From positions 2,279,501 through 2,343,500 of the forward strand of contig CM075768.1 in assembly GCA_037974665.1 (NCBI GenBank): DNA of 64,000 bases. Reading direction: 5' to 3'. Positions 11,637 through 24,821 of the stretch are shown here, in pieces. The notes beneath the pieces were generated by a model. The model had not been told where the DNA came from and searched no databases. It was given only the letters and a program-made list of their open reading frames with translations. Position 1 is the stretch's first letter. Every line of letters starts with the position of its first letter. Made by a program: the position numbers and the translations under genes. Origin of the DNA: Ehretia macrophylla. Taxonomy: Eukaryota > Streptophyta > Magnoliopsida > Boraginales > Ehretiaceae.

Positions 11637-11912
11637 TAATGTTTAGTTGTCAGCCGGGGTATTCTCGTAATGTGGGTAATGGTCTTAGCATAAAAGTATG
11701 TATGAAGTGAAAGAAAAGTGAAATATGTATTAATATGATTAAGTGATTGAATGATTATGTGATTTAGTGACTATGTGATTATGTGATCAATTTGTTTATG
11801 TGATTGATACTTAAGTGATTTATGTGTTTTATGTGAGTTGTTGTTTATTTGCTAATAATTGTCTATAGTCTGTCTATATGCTATAACCTGTGCTAACTCT
11901 TTGATTAGTAGA
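11637..11912 (+). other. Leader of T2
   Basis: This is non-coding sequence between the primer site and gag. It begins with the TCAGCCGGGGTATTCTCG block shared with L2 (19876) and then has many TTATGTGA-like units. An RNA packaging role is possible, since the same leader is kept in the non-coding L2 element. Confidence 0.6.
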
Positions 11913-13190
11913 ATGATTGGTAGACCAAGAACCAGAGGTAGGCCTAAGGTAGTTGACGAGCCACTGAATAATGTGGCACTGGGCCGAGATAAGGGTGATG
12001 ACCATTTTGGTGCAGTCATGGATAGGATTGCAGAGATTATGGCAGGGCAAGCACAAATACTAGCATGGCAGGCTGCCCAAGCACAGACATTCCAGACTCA
12101 GTTGTTGAACGTTCAAGGTGGTTACCACGGGCGTGGTATACTGAAGGAATTCTTGGGGTATTATATGCCGAGATTTCAGGGAGATCCAGATGACAGGAAG
12201 GCGGAAGCTTGGATTAACAAGATAGAGAAGATATTCGATCCTCTAGATTATACTGATGAGAGGAAAGTCACTTTTGCAGTCTACTTCTTTGATGATAAAG
12301 CAGATGAGTGGTGACGCACAGTGAAAGTTGGTTGGGAGGCAAAAGGTACTCCGTATGTTTGGGATACCTTCCTTAGAGCGTTCCGGGCAAAGTATGTCCC
12401 GAGGATTGCACGGGAAATGAGGGAGGCGGAATTCCTATCTTTGGTTCAAGGGGATGCTTCAGTGGCTCAATATAAGGCCACTTTTACTAGACTGTCTCGG
12501 TACGCACCGGAGTTTGTAGTAGATGAGGAGCGCAAGACCCGGAGGTTTATGTTCGGTTTGAGGTCGGAGATTCAGGATGCGATGGCCCTGAATCAGTATG
12601 ATATATTCACTGAGGCTTTTGATGCTGCATCCAGAATAGAAAAGAGGAAAGGGGAACAGATCGGACCTAGTCAGCCTAGCAAGAGACCATTTCAACCGCA
12701 GAGCCAGCAGGGTATGTATAGACCTTCGATGCAGCAGGGTTCTTTTAGACCGCAGGGTCAGCAGGGTTACTATCAGCCTCAGTTTCAGCAGGGGTCTTAT
12801 CAAGCTCAGTCACAGTACAGGCCGGCCTAGTCTCAAGGTCAATATAGGCCCAGTGTTGTGAGACCTCAGCAGCAGGCTGGTACAGCTGCTTTCTCGGCTT
12901 TTGGTTCTTCTAGGGGCAGTGGCAGTGCTTCATCACCGCAGTGTACTTACTGCAAGCGTCAGGACCATGTGGAGGTCGACTGGAGGGCGAAGGCAGAAAC
13001 GTGTTTGGGTTGCGGCAGCAATCAGCATTGGGTGAAGGATTGCCCGAGATATCAGAGGACTGAGGGTCGGGCAGCGACCAAGGGTTATCGGGGCCGACCT
13101 AATGGTGGTGCACCTCAGCAGCAGCGGGTTCAGGCTCGGGCCTACGCAGTTGATTTGGAGGAGGCACCTGAGGATACGGCAGTTGTAGAA
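11913..13190 (+). pseudogene. gag: T2 gag region of a single gag-pol frame
   Basis: The start was chosen at ATG 11913 (MIGRPRTRGRP), which matches G0 gag; the open frame extends further upstream without homology. The retrotransposon-gag domain covers about 12150-12620: YYMPRFQGDPDDRKAEAW, then the EW motif at a stop (12312), then the RAKYVPRI..FLSLVQGDASVAQY part. A Gln-rich repeat with QQG units follows (about 12690-12890). Next come two zinc knuckles: a degenerate one (CTYCKRQDHVEVDW) and an intact CX2CX4HX4C (13002-13043). In-frame stops are at 12312 and 12828. There is no frameshift and the frame continues into pol, as is usual for Tekay. Confidence 0.88.
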
Positions 13191-16100
13191 GGTAACTTTC
13201 TTATACTCAATCAACTTGTTAAAGTGTTGATTGATTCTGGTGCTACGCATTCTTTCATTACGCCTACTTGTATGCAACGTGTTAACATGCAACCTGAAAG
13301 ATTGCCTTATGTGGTTGAGATTAGTACTTCTTTAACTGATAAGTATATGACTGGCTTAGTTTGTAAAGACTGTAAAATACATGTTAAGGGTCAGGATTTT
13401 CCATCGGACCTTATTTTATTTCCTATCCGGGGGTATGATGTTATCTTGGGTATGGACTGGCTTTCTAAGTATGATGCTTAGCTAAACTGTAGAACAAAGG
13501 TAGTACGGTTTCGTTTGCCAGATCCGCCAGTAGTTGAGGTAGCGGGGAATCGGGATGCTAAGACGAGTTTTATTATCTCATCAACTAAAGCTGTTAAGCT
13601 GGTGAGTAAGAGGTGTTTGGGTTATCTAGCTTATTTGATCAACAAGCCATCTGATAAGCTGAAGCTGGAGGAAGTTCCTATTATTCAGTAATATCCCAAT
13701 GTATTTCCCAAGGAGTTACTAGGGTTACCGCCAGATAGAGATGTGGCGTTTGTGATCAATCTTATTCCCGGTACTCAACCCATTTCTAAATCAGCATACC
13801 AGATGGCACGAGCTGAGCTTAAGGAACTAAAAACTCAGCTGCAGGAGTTATTAGAGAAGGGTTTCATTCAGCAGAGTTCTTCACCCTAGGGAGCACCTGT
13901 TTTATTTGTGAAGAAAAAGAATGGTACCTTGAGATTGTGTATCGACTATCGTGATTTGAATCAGGTGACCATTAAGAACAAGTATCATTTGCCACTGATT
14001 GATGAATTGTTTTATCAACTTGAGGGAGCCAAAGTCTACTCTATGTTTGACTTGAGGCAGGGGTATTATCAGCTTCGGATTCGTATGGAGGATGTTCCGA
14101 AGTCTACTTTCAGGACTCGGTACGGGCATTATGAGTTTGTTGTTATGCCCTTTAGATTAACCAATGCGCCAGTAGCATTCATGGACCTTATGCATCGGGT
14201 TCAGTCGTACTTGGACTAGTTCGTGGTAATCTTTATTGATGATATCTTGGTTTATTCTAAGTCTGAATCGAAGCACGAGTAACATCTACAACTTGTCTTA
14301 CAAAAGTTACAAGAGCATCAGTTGTTTGCAAAGTTCAACAAATGCGAATTTTAGCTATAACGTATATCTTTTCTTGGTCATGTTATCACACAGAGTGGTA
14401 TTTCTATAGATCCGACTAAGATTGAAGTGGTGATGTCTTGGAAAAGGCCGGAGAATGTTTCGGAGGTTCGTAGCTTTCTTGGCTTGGCGGGTTATTACCA
14501 TAGGTTTGTCAAGGACTTTTCTAAAATTACAGGGCCACTTTCTAAGTTAACTCAGAAACAGACCAGCTTTGTTTGGGATAAGAAATGTGAGAGTGCGTTT
14601 CAGGAGTTGAAAAAGAGATTGACTACCGCTCCAGTACTTGCTCTACCAGAGGGGACCGATAATATGGTTATTTACAGCGATGCATCCAAGGATAGCTTAG
14701 GTTGTGTACTTATGCAGAATGGCCGGGTTATCGCTTATGTTTCTAGAAAATTGAAATCATATGAGGTGAATTATCCGACTCATGATCTTGAGTTGGCAGC
14801 CGTTGTATTCACACTGAAAAAGTGGCGTCATTATCTGTAGGGCAGTAAGTTCGAGATTTTCACTGATTATAAGAGTCTGAAGTATTTGTTCTCACAGAAG
14901 GAGTTGAATATACGTCAACGGAGATGGATGGAACTACTCGGAGATTATAATTGTTCAATCAGTTATCTGCATAGGAAGACAAATGTTGTGGCAGACGCTC
15001 TTAGCCGTAAGGCGAGTATTTATTGTTTGGCTGTCAAAAAGTGGAAGGTTCTTGAGGAATTCACTTATTGGAGACCAGAGTTGACTCTGGTTAGGGTGAT
15101 ATGTTCACATCTCCGTATTCAACCTTTATTGCTGTCTCAGATCAGAGAAGCTCAGCAGCTTGATCCAAAACTTCAGAAGATCAGGGATCAGATCACGGAT
15201 GATTAGTCTGACTTCAAATTACATGAAAATGGTATTCTTCAGTTTCGGAACAGGGTTTGTGTTCCCGATGAACCGGGTTTGAGGTGAGGTATTCTGGAGG
15301 AGGCTCATAATTCTAAGTACACCATTCATCCCGGTAGAAACAAGATGTATCGGGATTTGAAGCAACATTATTAGTGGAATAACATGAAGATGGAGGTTGC
15401 TCAGTTTATATCCAGATGTTTGACTTGTCAGCAGGTGAAGGCCGAACATCAGCGACTTGCAAGGTTACTTCAGCCGTTAGTAATACCAAAGTGGAAGTGG
15501 GAGCATATCACGATAGACTTCGTCTCTAGTTTTCCTAGAACACCGAGAGGTAACGACGCAGTTTGGGTTGTTGTAGACTGTTTGACGAAGTCAGCTCATT
15601 TCATTCTGATAAGGTTAGGGGATGAGGTTGCAAAGTTGGCAGATCTTTATGTGGATTAGATTGTTAAACTTCACGGGATTCCATCTAGTATTATCTCAGA
15701 TCGAGATCCTCGGTTTACTTCTCGTTTGTGGGAGAAACTTCAGGAGACTTTGGGTACTCAGTTAAACTTCAGCATAGCGTATCATCCACAGACCGACAGT
15801 CAGTCTGAGAGGACTATTCAGATTCTGGAAGATATGCTCAGGGCTTGTGTTCTGGACTTCGGGAAGAACTAGGAGAAAGATCTACCACTTGTCGAGTTTT
15901 CTTATAACAATAGTTATCAAGCTACTATTGGGATGACACCTTTTGCAGCTCTCTGCGGTCGTAAGTGTCGTTCACCTTTGTATTGGGATAAAGTAGGGGA
16001 GATGAAGACTATTGATCCGACTATTATGCTAGAGCTTCTAGAGAAGATTGAGAATGTTCAGTTGATCAGGCAGAGAATGCTTACAGCGCAGAGCAGATAC

Positions 16101-16600
16101 AAGAGTTATGCTGATAAGCATCATCGGGATTTGGAGTTTGCAGTCGGGGATCGGGTTTTCTTGAAATTATCTCCTCGAAAGGGGTTTGCTCGTTATGATA
16201 AAGGTGGTAAGCTGAGTCCGAGGTTTGCAGGACCGTTTGAGATTACCGGCAGGGTTGATAAGTTAGTTTATCAGTTGGCTTTACCAAAAAACTTCTCTAA
16301 TGTCCACGATGTCTTTCACGTGTCTAATTTGCGAAAATATAATCAGGATCCTTCTCATAATCTAGAGCCAGAGTCATTATAGCTTCGTGAGAATCTGACT
16401 TATGATGAGAGGTCGATTCGCATTCTTGATCAGATGGAACAGGAACTGAGATTGAAGAAGATTCCAATAGTCAAGGTATTGTAGAAGCATCACGGTATTG
16501 TAGAAGCATCACGGTATTAAGGAAGCTACTTGGGAGAGGCGAGATCAGATGCAGCAGTAGTACCCAGAACTTTTTTGTTCAGCAAGTAAGAATTTTGAGG
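13191..16600 (+). pseudogene. pol: T2 pol (protease, RT, RNase H, integrase, chromodomain-like tail)
   Basis: This is one reading frame with gag. The protease active site DSGA is intact at 13233-13244. RT covers about 13740-14400, with the catalytic FIDD at 14232-14243 intact. RNase H has YSDAS near 14670-14685 and ADALSR near 14990. Integrase has an H/C zinc finger (HNSKYTIH near 15305, CLTC near 15420) and catalytic D at 15516, D at 15699 and E at 15807. The C-terminal GPF module is near 16230, followed by a chromodomain-like end. About 15 in-frame stops interrupt it, at for example 13479, 13689, 13887, 14217, 14838, 15372, 15870 and 16380. Most are single transitions from Trp or Gln codons. 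A 19-bp tandem duplication at 16476-16513 shifts the frame near the end. Confidence 0.92.
16476..16513 (+). repeat. 19-bp tandem duplication in the T2 pol tail
   Basis: GTATTGTAGAAGCATCACG occurs twice back to back (16476-16494, 16495-16513). It lies in the chromodomain-like tail and shifts the reading frame. It is absent from the matching G0 region (about 41395-41415). It looks like a slippage-type duplication after the element lost function. Confidence 0.85.
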
Positions 16601-16626
16601 ATGAAATTTCTTTAAAGGGGGGAGAA
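16591..16626 (+). other. Hairpin and polypurine tract of T2
   Basis: The inverted repeat AATTTTG / TGAAATT (16591-16597, 16602-16608) with loop AGGA is followed by the purine tract AAAGGGGGGAGAA (16614-16626), which touches the 3' LTR. The tract primes plus-strand DNA synthesis. The hairpin recurs in all six polypurine tracts of the window. Confidence 0.8.
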
Positions 16627-18289
16627 TGTGAGACCCCATATTTTGTCTTTACCTCGATTTGCGTGATTTGACATGTTTATGTGTTATATGAATTAGAATG
16701 TGCTAAATATGTGATTTATACTCCTAATACATGCTATGTGTCCATTCATGAAATTTTTTTCAAAATCAGCATCATAAATTTTATCGCCGGTTTTAGTGAA
16801 TAGTATTTTGAACACTTGTCTGCTAAAATTTTTACAGGGGTGTTTTGAACATTTTAAAACCTAGTTCTCGGATATTAATAGACCCGTGTTTGATTAAAAT
16901 GAATTTGGAATCGATTTTTGAATTTTAAAGGTTTTTACACTTTCTTTTGCGAAAAACGAGTTTTAAGCCGACTCGGGTGAAAATGTTTGAATGTAAAACT
17001 TCTTGTCACCTAAAAATAAGCCACTTAAAATAGTCTAAGTATTGCATACTAGTTTTGAGCAAGAAATAGTCTAAAACAATTAAAAGACTAAAAGATGACA
17101 ACTTTGACTTAGTTAAATTTGTTGACTTTGCATTATATATTTAATACACATGCTTAATACATCAAAAATAGCTCAAAACCCCTTCATTTCTCACTCACAT
17201 TTCCGTGAGCTTCCTTGAGCAAAAGAGAAGTTTTCTTCAACATTTTTCAAAGCAAAATTTCATTGAAAAACCTAGTTTTTGTCTGTGGTTTTACGAACCG
17301 AGTTGGATTTCACTTGTTGGGCACGCATTCCACGCATATCTAGGCTTGTTTCGAATCAAAGGTGAGAGAAAATTCTAGATCTCAAAATGTCATTTTTTAA
17401 TGTTTTTGCATATAATTGAATTTTGAACCATTAGAATATTGAATTGATGTTATATTATTGCTCAGTGCATGCTAAGGATCGTTTATATGCGTTTATATAA
17501 GATTTGAACCGTTGTAGCATGAATTTTATTTTTCAGGTATTAAAAGTTGAGTTATTGGCTATTTGTTGAATATATGGAGTTGGGGTGATTGGAATCGATT
17601 GTTGTTAGCTTGTAAAAGTTTGTTAAATACGTGGTAGTAATATTGTAATGCCAAAATTTTGATTGTGATGGTGTGAAAGTCCGAAAATTTCAGCCTAGGT
17701 GCGTTGAGGTTTTAGGGTTGTTGGGTATAATTTGGTTGATTTATGGTTGGTTTCCGAGAGGGCTAATGTTGTTGATTGAGTGGGTGAGTGATAGAAACTG
17801 GTTTGGAAGGGAATAGATTAGTAGAATGTAAGTTATGACTCTTAGAGGTTTGGGTTGTCTTTCTTTAAAATCTTGAATTATGCCTTTGGTTGATTGGGTG
17901 GTGTTTAAGTGATTGAATTGTGAGTTGTTGATGGTTAGACTAGGGTTTGGTTGTGTGTTTAATGCATGTTAAGCTGGGTGGCCTACTTTGTCATCTAACT
18001 TAGTTGTTTGTTGTTTAATTGAATAGTTGTTGTTATGTTGTTGAATTGATGATTATTGATTGATTATTGTTGAATCGGGAGATAGGCAACCTATTTTGTT
18101 GTCCTCCTGTGATAATTCATTATTGATGAATCGAGAGATAGTCAACGTGAAAGGTTGTCATCTTGAGATTGAATGTTTATTATTATTGCTGAGTCTTGGT
18201 ATGTGTGTGCCACCTCTCAGGCAGCATTCGGCTGTCGGGTTGAAACCGGCATGACTACCATAGACTATCCCCAGCTCGCATGACGGATG

Positions 18290-19847
18290 TGTGAAACCCC
18301 AGTTTTTGCCTTTACCTCGGTTGGCGTGTTTTGCCTCATTTTGCGTGCTTTGACCTGTTTATGTGTTATATGAGTTAGAATGTGCTAAATATGTGATTTA
18401 TATTCCTAATACATGCTATGTGTGCATTCATGAAATTTTCATCAAAAAAGGAATCAGAAATTTTATCGCCAATTTTAGTGAATAGTATTTTGAACACCTG
18501 TCCGCTAAAATTTTTATAGGGGTGTTTTAAGTGTTTCAAAACCTAGTCCTCGGGTATTAATAGACCCGTATTTGATTAAAATGAATTTTATGATATATTT
18601 TGGTTGGTTTCCGAGGGGGCTAAGGTAGTTGATTGAGTGAGTGAGTGATAGGAACTGGTTTGGAGTTGTTGGGATTAGTAGAATGTAAGTTATGATTATT
18701 AAAATTTTATGTTGTCTTTCTTTAAAATGTTGTTATATGCCTTTAGATGATCGGGTGGTGTTTGAGTAATTGAACTATGAGTTATTGATGGTTAGATTAG
18801 GGTTTGGTTGTGTGTCTAACGCATGTTAAGTTGGGTAGCCTACTTTGTCATCTAATTTAGTTGTTTAGTTGTTAATTGATTAATTGATGTTATGTATTAA
18901 TTGATTGATGATTGATGATTATTGAATATTGATTATTGATGAGCCGAGAGATAGACAATTCTTCTAGATTGTCCTCCTGTGAATGATTGATTATTGTTAT
19001 TGATTCAGTCTTGATATGCGTGGGCCACCTCTCGAGCGGTATCGGGCCGTCGGGTTGAAAACGGCATGGCTATCAGAGGCTACTCTCATCTCGCATGGGC
19101 GGAGATGCCATGGAGGACATGGTTAGTGAGGTACCTCGGGTGTGTGTGTCATGGGGGTGATAAGAAGTTGGTTGAGATCGTGATGGCGTTTGGAGCTACA
19201 CCAACTAAAGTATCCTTTATTGAATGGTCATTATAGTTTATGTGTTTATATTGTTATTGATGTTTATTGTGTGTTTACTGCTCAAAGGATCATTTCTAAT
19301 GAGTATAGTAAATACTGTTAGACATCTATCGAATCCTCACTGGGCTTGTTTTATATAAGCTCACTCTCAATTATTGCATGCATGCAGGTGTTACTGAGCT
19401 TGACTACGGGTATGTGCCTCTTGAAGGGGAAAATGTGCCATATATGGATAAGTCTTATGTGCAGGAGTCATTGCCATGAGATTATCTTAGTTGTTGTAAA
19501 ATAATGTATTGTATAACCTATCTTAATATAAAGACATATGTATGATGATTTAGTAGTCTTTATTTTGATCATGACTAGATTACTAAGTTGGTTATAACCT
19601 ATTTTGAAATGTATGTATAGCCTATGTACTAAGTTGGAACGGAGGCGTATAACTATGAATGGATTGTTGAAGGAGTGATTATTGTATAATATGGTTGGGT
19701 TGTTTATTGTTGAATGTTTGTGGAGTTGGTTGTATGAGTTGTGAGGAGGTTGGTTTAGAGCCTCGGTGTCCTAATTACTGTCGTTATACTGTCAAAATGC
19801 CATTGCATCCTGACTGATTGTAGGTGGGGTCGAGTTAGGGTGTGACA
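18290..19847 (+). repeat. 5' LTR of L2, internally deleted
   Basis: It starts TGTGAAACCCC and ends GGTGTGACA, 1558 bp. Compared with the 3' LTR it lacks about 0.83 kb starting near 18588. The missing piece held the W-boxes, the TATA-like region and the predicted donor (compare 22931-23757). The promoter is therefore gone and this copy should be unable to start a genomic transcript. The short acidic frame remains at 19378-19479. Confidence 0.9.
19378..19479 (+). CDS. Short acidic reading frame in L2 5' LTR
   Basis: ATG at 19378, 33 codons, stop at 19477-19479. It starts MHAGVTELDYGYVPLEGEN and contains PYMDKSYVQES. It is homologous to the frames at 11102, 24577 and 36560 with no length change before the stop. 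The predicted acceptor lies after its third codon. Function unknown. Confidence 0.35.
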   Translation: MHAGVTELDYGYVPLEGENVPYMDKSYVQESLP

Positions 19848-22634
19848 TTAATGGTATCAGAGTGCATGTTAACTGTTAGCCGGGGTATCCTCGGAACGTG
19901 GGTAGTGGTCTAAGCATGCAAGTATGTATTAATTGAAAGAAAAGTGAAACATATGTTAATATGTTTATGTGATTAATTTACTTATGTGTCTAACTTTCTA
20001 TGTGATCAATATGCTTTATGTGTTAAGTGAACTAATGTGGTCAATATATTTTATGTGATAACGTGTTTTACATACTCAATGTGTTGTAGTTAATATGCAT
20101 TTTGTTATTAATGTGTATTATGTGACAAATGTGTTTTATGTGATTGAAGTGTCTGTCTGAAGTTAGTTGTTTATGTGGTTTTAATTGTTTATAACTAGCT
20201 TATGTGAAACAACGTGCTTTAGGTGCTCAATGTACTTTATGTGACCAATATGAGTTACGTGATAAACTTGTCTTATGTGAAGTTTGTTGCTTATGTGACT
20301 TTAATTGTTTATAACTTACTTCTGTGATATAACCTGTTTATGTGATGTTGGCTTCTTATATGTTGAATTGTGTGTTATGTGATAATGTTGCATTGTATGA
20401 TAATTGTGCATTACGTTGTACTTGTCTTTCATATGATATAGTTGCATACATGTTTTAACTCGTGAGTGACCTTTTAATGTTAAGGGTGGTTATAAGAGCT
20501 TTCGGAACTAGAGATAGGTCAAGATTTTGAATTATTATTATTCTGGTAGTTTACCATTGAGATCTTGATTATTATGTTTATGGATTTTAGTCTCAGTTTA
20601 ATGGATCTGTTCTTGATGTTCCTTTATCGAGAATGAAGTTGTTCGAGGAAATAGCAATTTATCTTGATGATTATAATTACTTTTGTTGCCATGCTTAACT
20701 TGTTATTACTTGGAGATTGATCATAAGTTGAGGTTTCCGTGAGGTTGTGATCATTCACTTTTGGAGTCTCAACTCAGACTATACTTCCTTGAGGTTATTT
20801 TAGAATGAATTTATTTGAGGAATTAGTGATGTATATTTGTGAATAGAATGAAGTGTGGTATAACATGTGAATATTTCTACTATTTGGGATTGATATATTA
20901 TTAATGGATATTTTGGAGTTTTGATCTTTAAACCTTGGAGACAATTGGAGTGATTCCTGGCTCAAGTTACTTTATTCGAAGATGTAATTGTTGGGAGATA
21001 GAATTATTTGAGGAAATAAGAATACATTTTGGTGACTGAACATTTACTTGCCTACATCAAGCTTTTTGGGTTCTAGGTGGTATGACTTTCTAAATTATTA
21101 ATTGGGGATTCTCTTGTGTTATAATGGGTTATTATGAATCTGTATTGTGTTATCAGATTTTGGAGTCTTCATTAGTCAATCTTGTTCGGTAATCGGTGAT
21201 TTATCTTGTTTGGTGATTGGTCTGGTACGGAATGTAAAATTTTGGAGTGATTTATCTTGTTTGGTGATTGTTATGACTCCTTAGGTTCTCTAGATCTCCT
21301 TAGTGTCTTGTTTTGAAGAGAGATAAATTGTAAGATTTGACTTGTTAGTGTTTAAATGTGTAGATGGGACACCCCTTTTGTGCTTCATATTCTATTGGTC
21401 TTATTATTCTCTTTTACTCTATTCTCACTTATTTTAGAGAGAGTTACACTTTTCTAGCCTATCAATTGTTCCTTGAAAGTTTGCTTATTGGATTAATGTA
21501 TCCTATACTCATTTGACATTGTTTCTGTTCTTAACATTCATATTTGCTTCCTATAACAATGTCACTTATTGAAGTTAAGGTTTGAGACTTCTATATTTCA
21601 TTCTATATCTCCAGCCATTGATTTCAATATTTCATTTCATCCTATTACTATTCATTTGGAAGTAATTTTTCATTTGGTATACCATTTTACTTGTTCGAAT
21701 TTCACTTGCTTGATGTACTCCCTACCTAGGTACATCATTGTCATTCTTGTTAATCCTTGTTAATCCTATTGTTTTATTATTAATCCTGAGCCATTACTTT
21801 GCTTGTAATTGCTCATTCAATATACTCAACACTGTCCTTTCTTATTTATACTTCATTGGTTATTGCGTGCTGAGTTACTTATTATATTGTCACTCATGTT
21901 TTCCATTGAATTAATCATCTCTTATCTCTTAATTTCATTTTACCTCAAGTACAACTTACTTGTTGGTTTCTTGAACAATCATTGAGAATTGAAATGTTTA
22001 CCTGTTCAAGAATGTTCGTTCAACATACTTAGCACTGTTTTGTCTCGTCATCATTTTGTTCGTACTTATTTAATTGATAGGTGCTGAGACATTTCTTATC
22101 TTAGTTTTCATGCTTCCTTATTAAACTATTAGCCTCTTGATTCTCTAACCTGTTTGACCTCTTGTTCACTTGATTGTTGGCTCGAATATGACTTCCCATA
22201 TTCTTATTTCCTTGTAAATTTCATAAGAGCCATATTTTGACCAATGTCACTTTTAAGATATTCCCTTGATCAGTAATCATTCATGTTATCATGAATGAGT
22301 GTTTTTTTAAACCCTCGGGGTGTTCATAGAGCTCTTTCGTGTAGTAAGGGATGATTGATAGGTAGTGGTGTCATGCTAAGACTTTGGAGTTGCGATTTCT
22401 TTCATATGGAATATGATATTAGGTGGGAGTGAATTATGAATTAAGAATTATTTTGGAAATTGTGATAATCATCTTGCAGTTAACAAAGTTTATTTCCTTT
22501 GAGGTCTTTGTTTAGATGTCATCCTAAGAGATAAATGGAAACTAAGAGAAGTATTGTTAACGTGTAACGATTGAGGACTTAGTTGTCTGTCAGTTCGAGA
22601 ATTGTGCGGACGCAGTTGTTTTAAGGGGGGAGAA
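19848..22634 (+). other. Internal region of L2: primer site, leader, non-coding body
   Basis: The primer site TGGTATCAGAGT (19852-19863) follows the LTR. The leader to about 20470 is rich in TTATGTGA-like units, like those of T2 and G0. The rest to 22600 is AT-rich, with many TTGGAGT, TTCATTTGG and CTTGTT-type words and no open frame with recognisable homology. Retention of primer site, leader, hairpin and polypurine tract with loss of gag-pol defines a LARD-like element. The apparent 64-codon frame at 21569 shows no domain. Confidence 0.8.
22600..22634 (+). other. Hairpin and polypurine tract of L2
   Basis: AATTGTG (22600-22606), loop CGGA, CGCAGTT (22611-22617) pair with two G-T wobbles. 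The purine tract TTTTAAGGGGGGAGAA at 22619-22634 touches the 3' LTR. The element is non-coding here, so the hairpin is not kept for protein reasons. Confidence 0.75.
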
Positions 22635-24576
22635 TGTGAAACCCCAATTTTTGCCTTTATCTCGGTTGGCGTGTTTTGTTCTTTTTGCATGCTTTGACCT
22701 GTTATGTGCTATATGAGTTAGAATGTGCTAAATACGTGATTTATATTCCTAATACATGCTATGTGTACATTCATGAAATTTTCATAAAAAACGGAATCAG
22801 AAATTTTATCGCCGGTTTTAGTGAATAGTATTTTGAACACATGTCCGCTAAAATTTTTACAGGGGTGTTTTAAGTGTTTCAAAACCTAGTCATCGGGTAT
22901 TAATAGACCCATGTTTGATTAAAACGAATTTGGAATCGGCCTAGGAATTTAAAAGGATTTTTAGACCGTCTTTTACAAAAGTCGAGTTTTAAGCCGACTC
23001 GGGTGAAAATGTTTAAATGTAAAACTCTTTGTCACCTAAAATATATTGTCTAGAATTAATTTAGGTGTCAATTTAATAGTTGAGCAAGAAATAGTCAAAA
23101 AATAGGATTAAAAGACTAAAAATACTAAAAAATAAACTAAGTGTCAACTTTGACTTTCTTTTAATTTGCTTGACCTTAGCTTATTATGCATCAACACACA
23201 ATAGAAAGCTCACAAAACACACTCACACATACACACAAGGCCGAGAGCTCCATAGGAGAAAAGAGAAGGTTTTTCTTCAAGTTTTCAAAGGCAATTTTGC
23301 ATTAAAAGTTGTAATTCAAGGCCAATTTTCATCAACCAAAGTTTGATTCAACTTCTTGAGCATCCATTGAGCATCTTTCTAGCTTCATAACAAATCAAAG
23401 GTGAGAGAAAAATTCTAGATCTCAAATGTCATCTTTTATGTTTTTGCGTATAATTGAATTTTTAATAGTTAGAAAGTTGAATTGATGTTATATTATTGCT
23501 TAGTCCATGCTAAGGATCGTTTATATGCGTTTATATAAGATTTGAACCGTTGTAGCATGAATTTTTATTTTCGGGTATTAAAATTTGAGTTGCTGGCTAT
23601 TTGTTAGTGGTTGGAATCGATTGCCGTCGATTTGTAAAAGTTTGTTAAATATGGGGTAGTACCGTTGTAATGCCAAAATTTTGATTGTGATGTCGGTGTG
23701 AAAGTCCGAAAATTTCAGCCTAGGTGCATTGAGGTTTTAGGGTTGTTGGGCTTGATTTGGGTGTATTTTGGTTGGTTTCCAAGGGGGCTAAGGTAGTTGA
23801 TTGAGTGAGTGAGTGATAGGAACTGAGTTGGAGTTGTTTGGATTAGTAGATTGTAAGTTATGATTATTAGAAGTTTAGGATGTCTTTCTTTAAAATGTTG
23901 TTATATGTCTTTAGATGATCGGGTGGTGTTTGAGTGATTGAACTGTGAGTTGTTGATGGTTAGATTAGGGTTTGGTTGTGTGTCTAATACATGTTAAGTT
24001 GGGTGGACTACTTTGTCATCTAACATAGTTGTTTAGTTGTTAATTGATTAATTGATGTTATGTTGTTGAAATGTTATTAATTGATTGATGATTGATGATT
24101 ATTGATTATTGATTATTGATTATTGAATATTGATTATTGATGAAACGGTAGATAGACAATTCTTCTAGATTGTCCTCCTGTGAATGATTGATTATTGTTA
24201 TTGATTGAGTCTTGATATGTGTGTGCCACTTCTCGGGCGGTATCAGGCCATCGGGTTGAAAACGACATGGCTATCAGAGGCTACTCTCATCTCGCATGGG
24301 CAGAGATGCCATGGAGGACAGGGTTAGTTAGGTACCTCGGGTGTGTGTTATAAGGGTGATAAGAAGTTGGTTGAGATTGTGATGGCGTTTGGAGCTACAC
24401 CAACTAGAGTATCATTTATTGAATGGTCTTTATAGTTTATGTGTTTATATTGTTATTGATGTTTATTGTGTGTTTACTGCTCAAAGGATCATTTCCAATG
24501 AGTATAGTAAATACTATTAGAGATCTATCCAATCCTCGCTGGGTTTGTTTTATATAAGCTCACTCTCAATTATTGC

Positions 24577-24678
24577 ATGCATGCAGGTGTTACTGAGCCT
24601 GACTATGGGTACGTGCCTCTTGAAGGGGGAAATGTGTCATATGTAGATGAGTCTTATGTGCAGGAGTCATTGCCATGA
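24577..24678 (+). CDS. Short acidic reading frame in L2 3' LTR
   Basis: ATG at 24577, 33 codons, stop at 24676-24678. It contains GVTEPDYGYVPLEGGN and YVDESYVQES. Compared codon by codon with the T2 copy (36569-36661), about 13 of 20 differences fall at third positions, which is the pattern of protein-level constraint. The sample is small and counted by eye. Confidence 0.38.
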   Translation: MHAGVTEPDYGYVPLEGGNVSYVDESYVQESLP

Positions 24679-24821
24679 GATTATCTTAGTTGTTGTAAAA
24701 CAATGTATTGTATAACCTATCTTAATATAAAGACATATGTATGATGATTTAGTAGTCTTTATTTTGATCATGACTAGATTACTAAGTTGGTTATAACCTA
24801 TTTTGAAATGTATGTATAGCC

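Noticed and set aside
12459-12803. Antisense frames opposite gag and pol (also 12933-13292, 13902-14129, 15219-15449)
   Set aside because: They are shadows of the coding strand, with no independent support.
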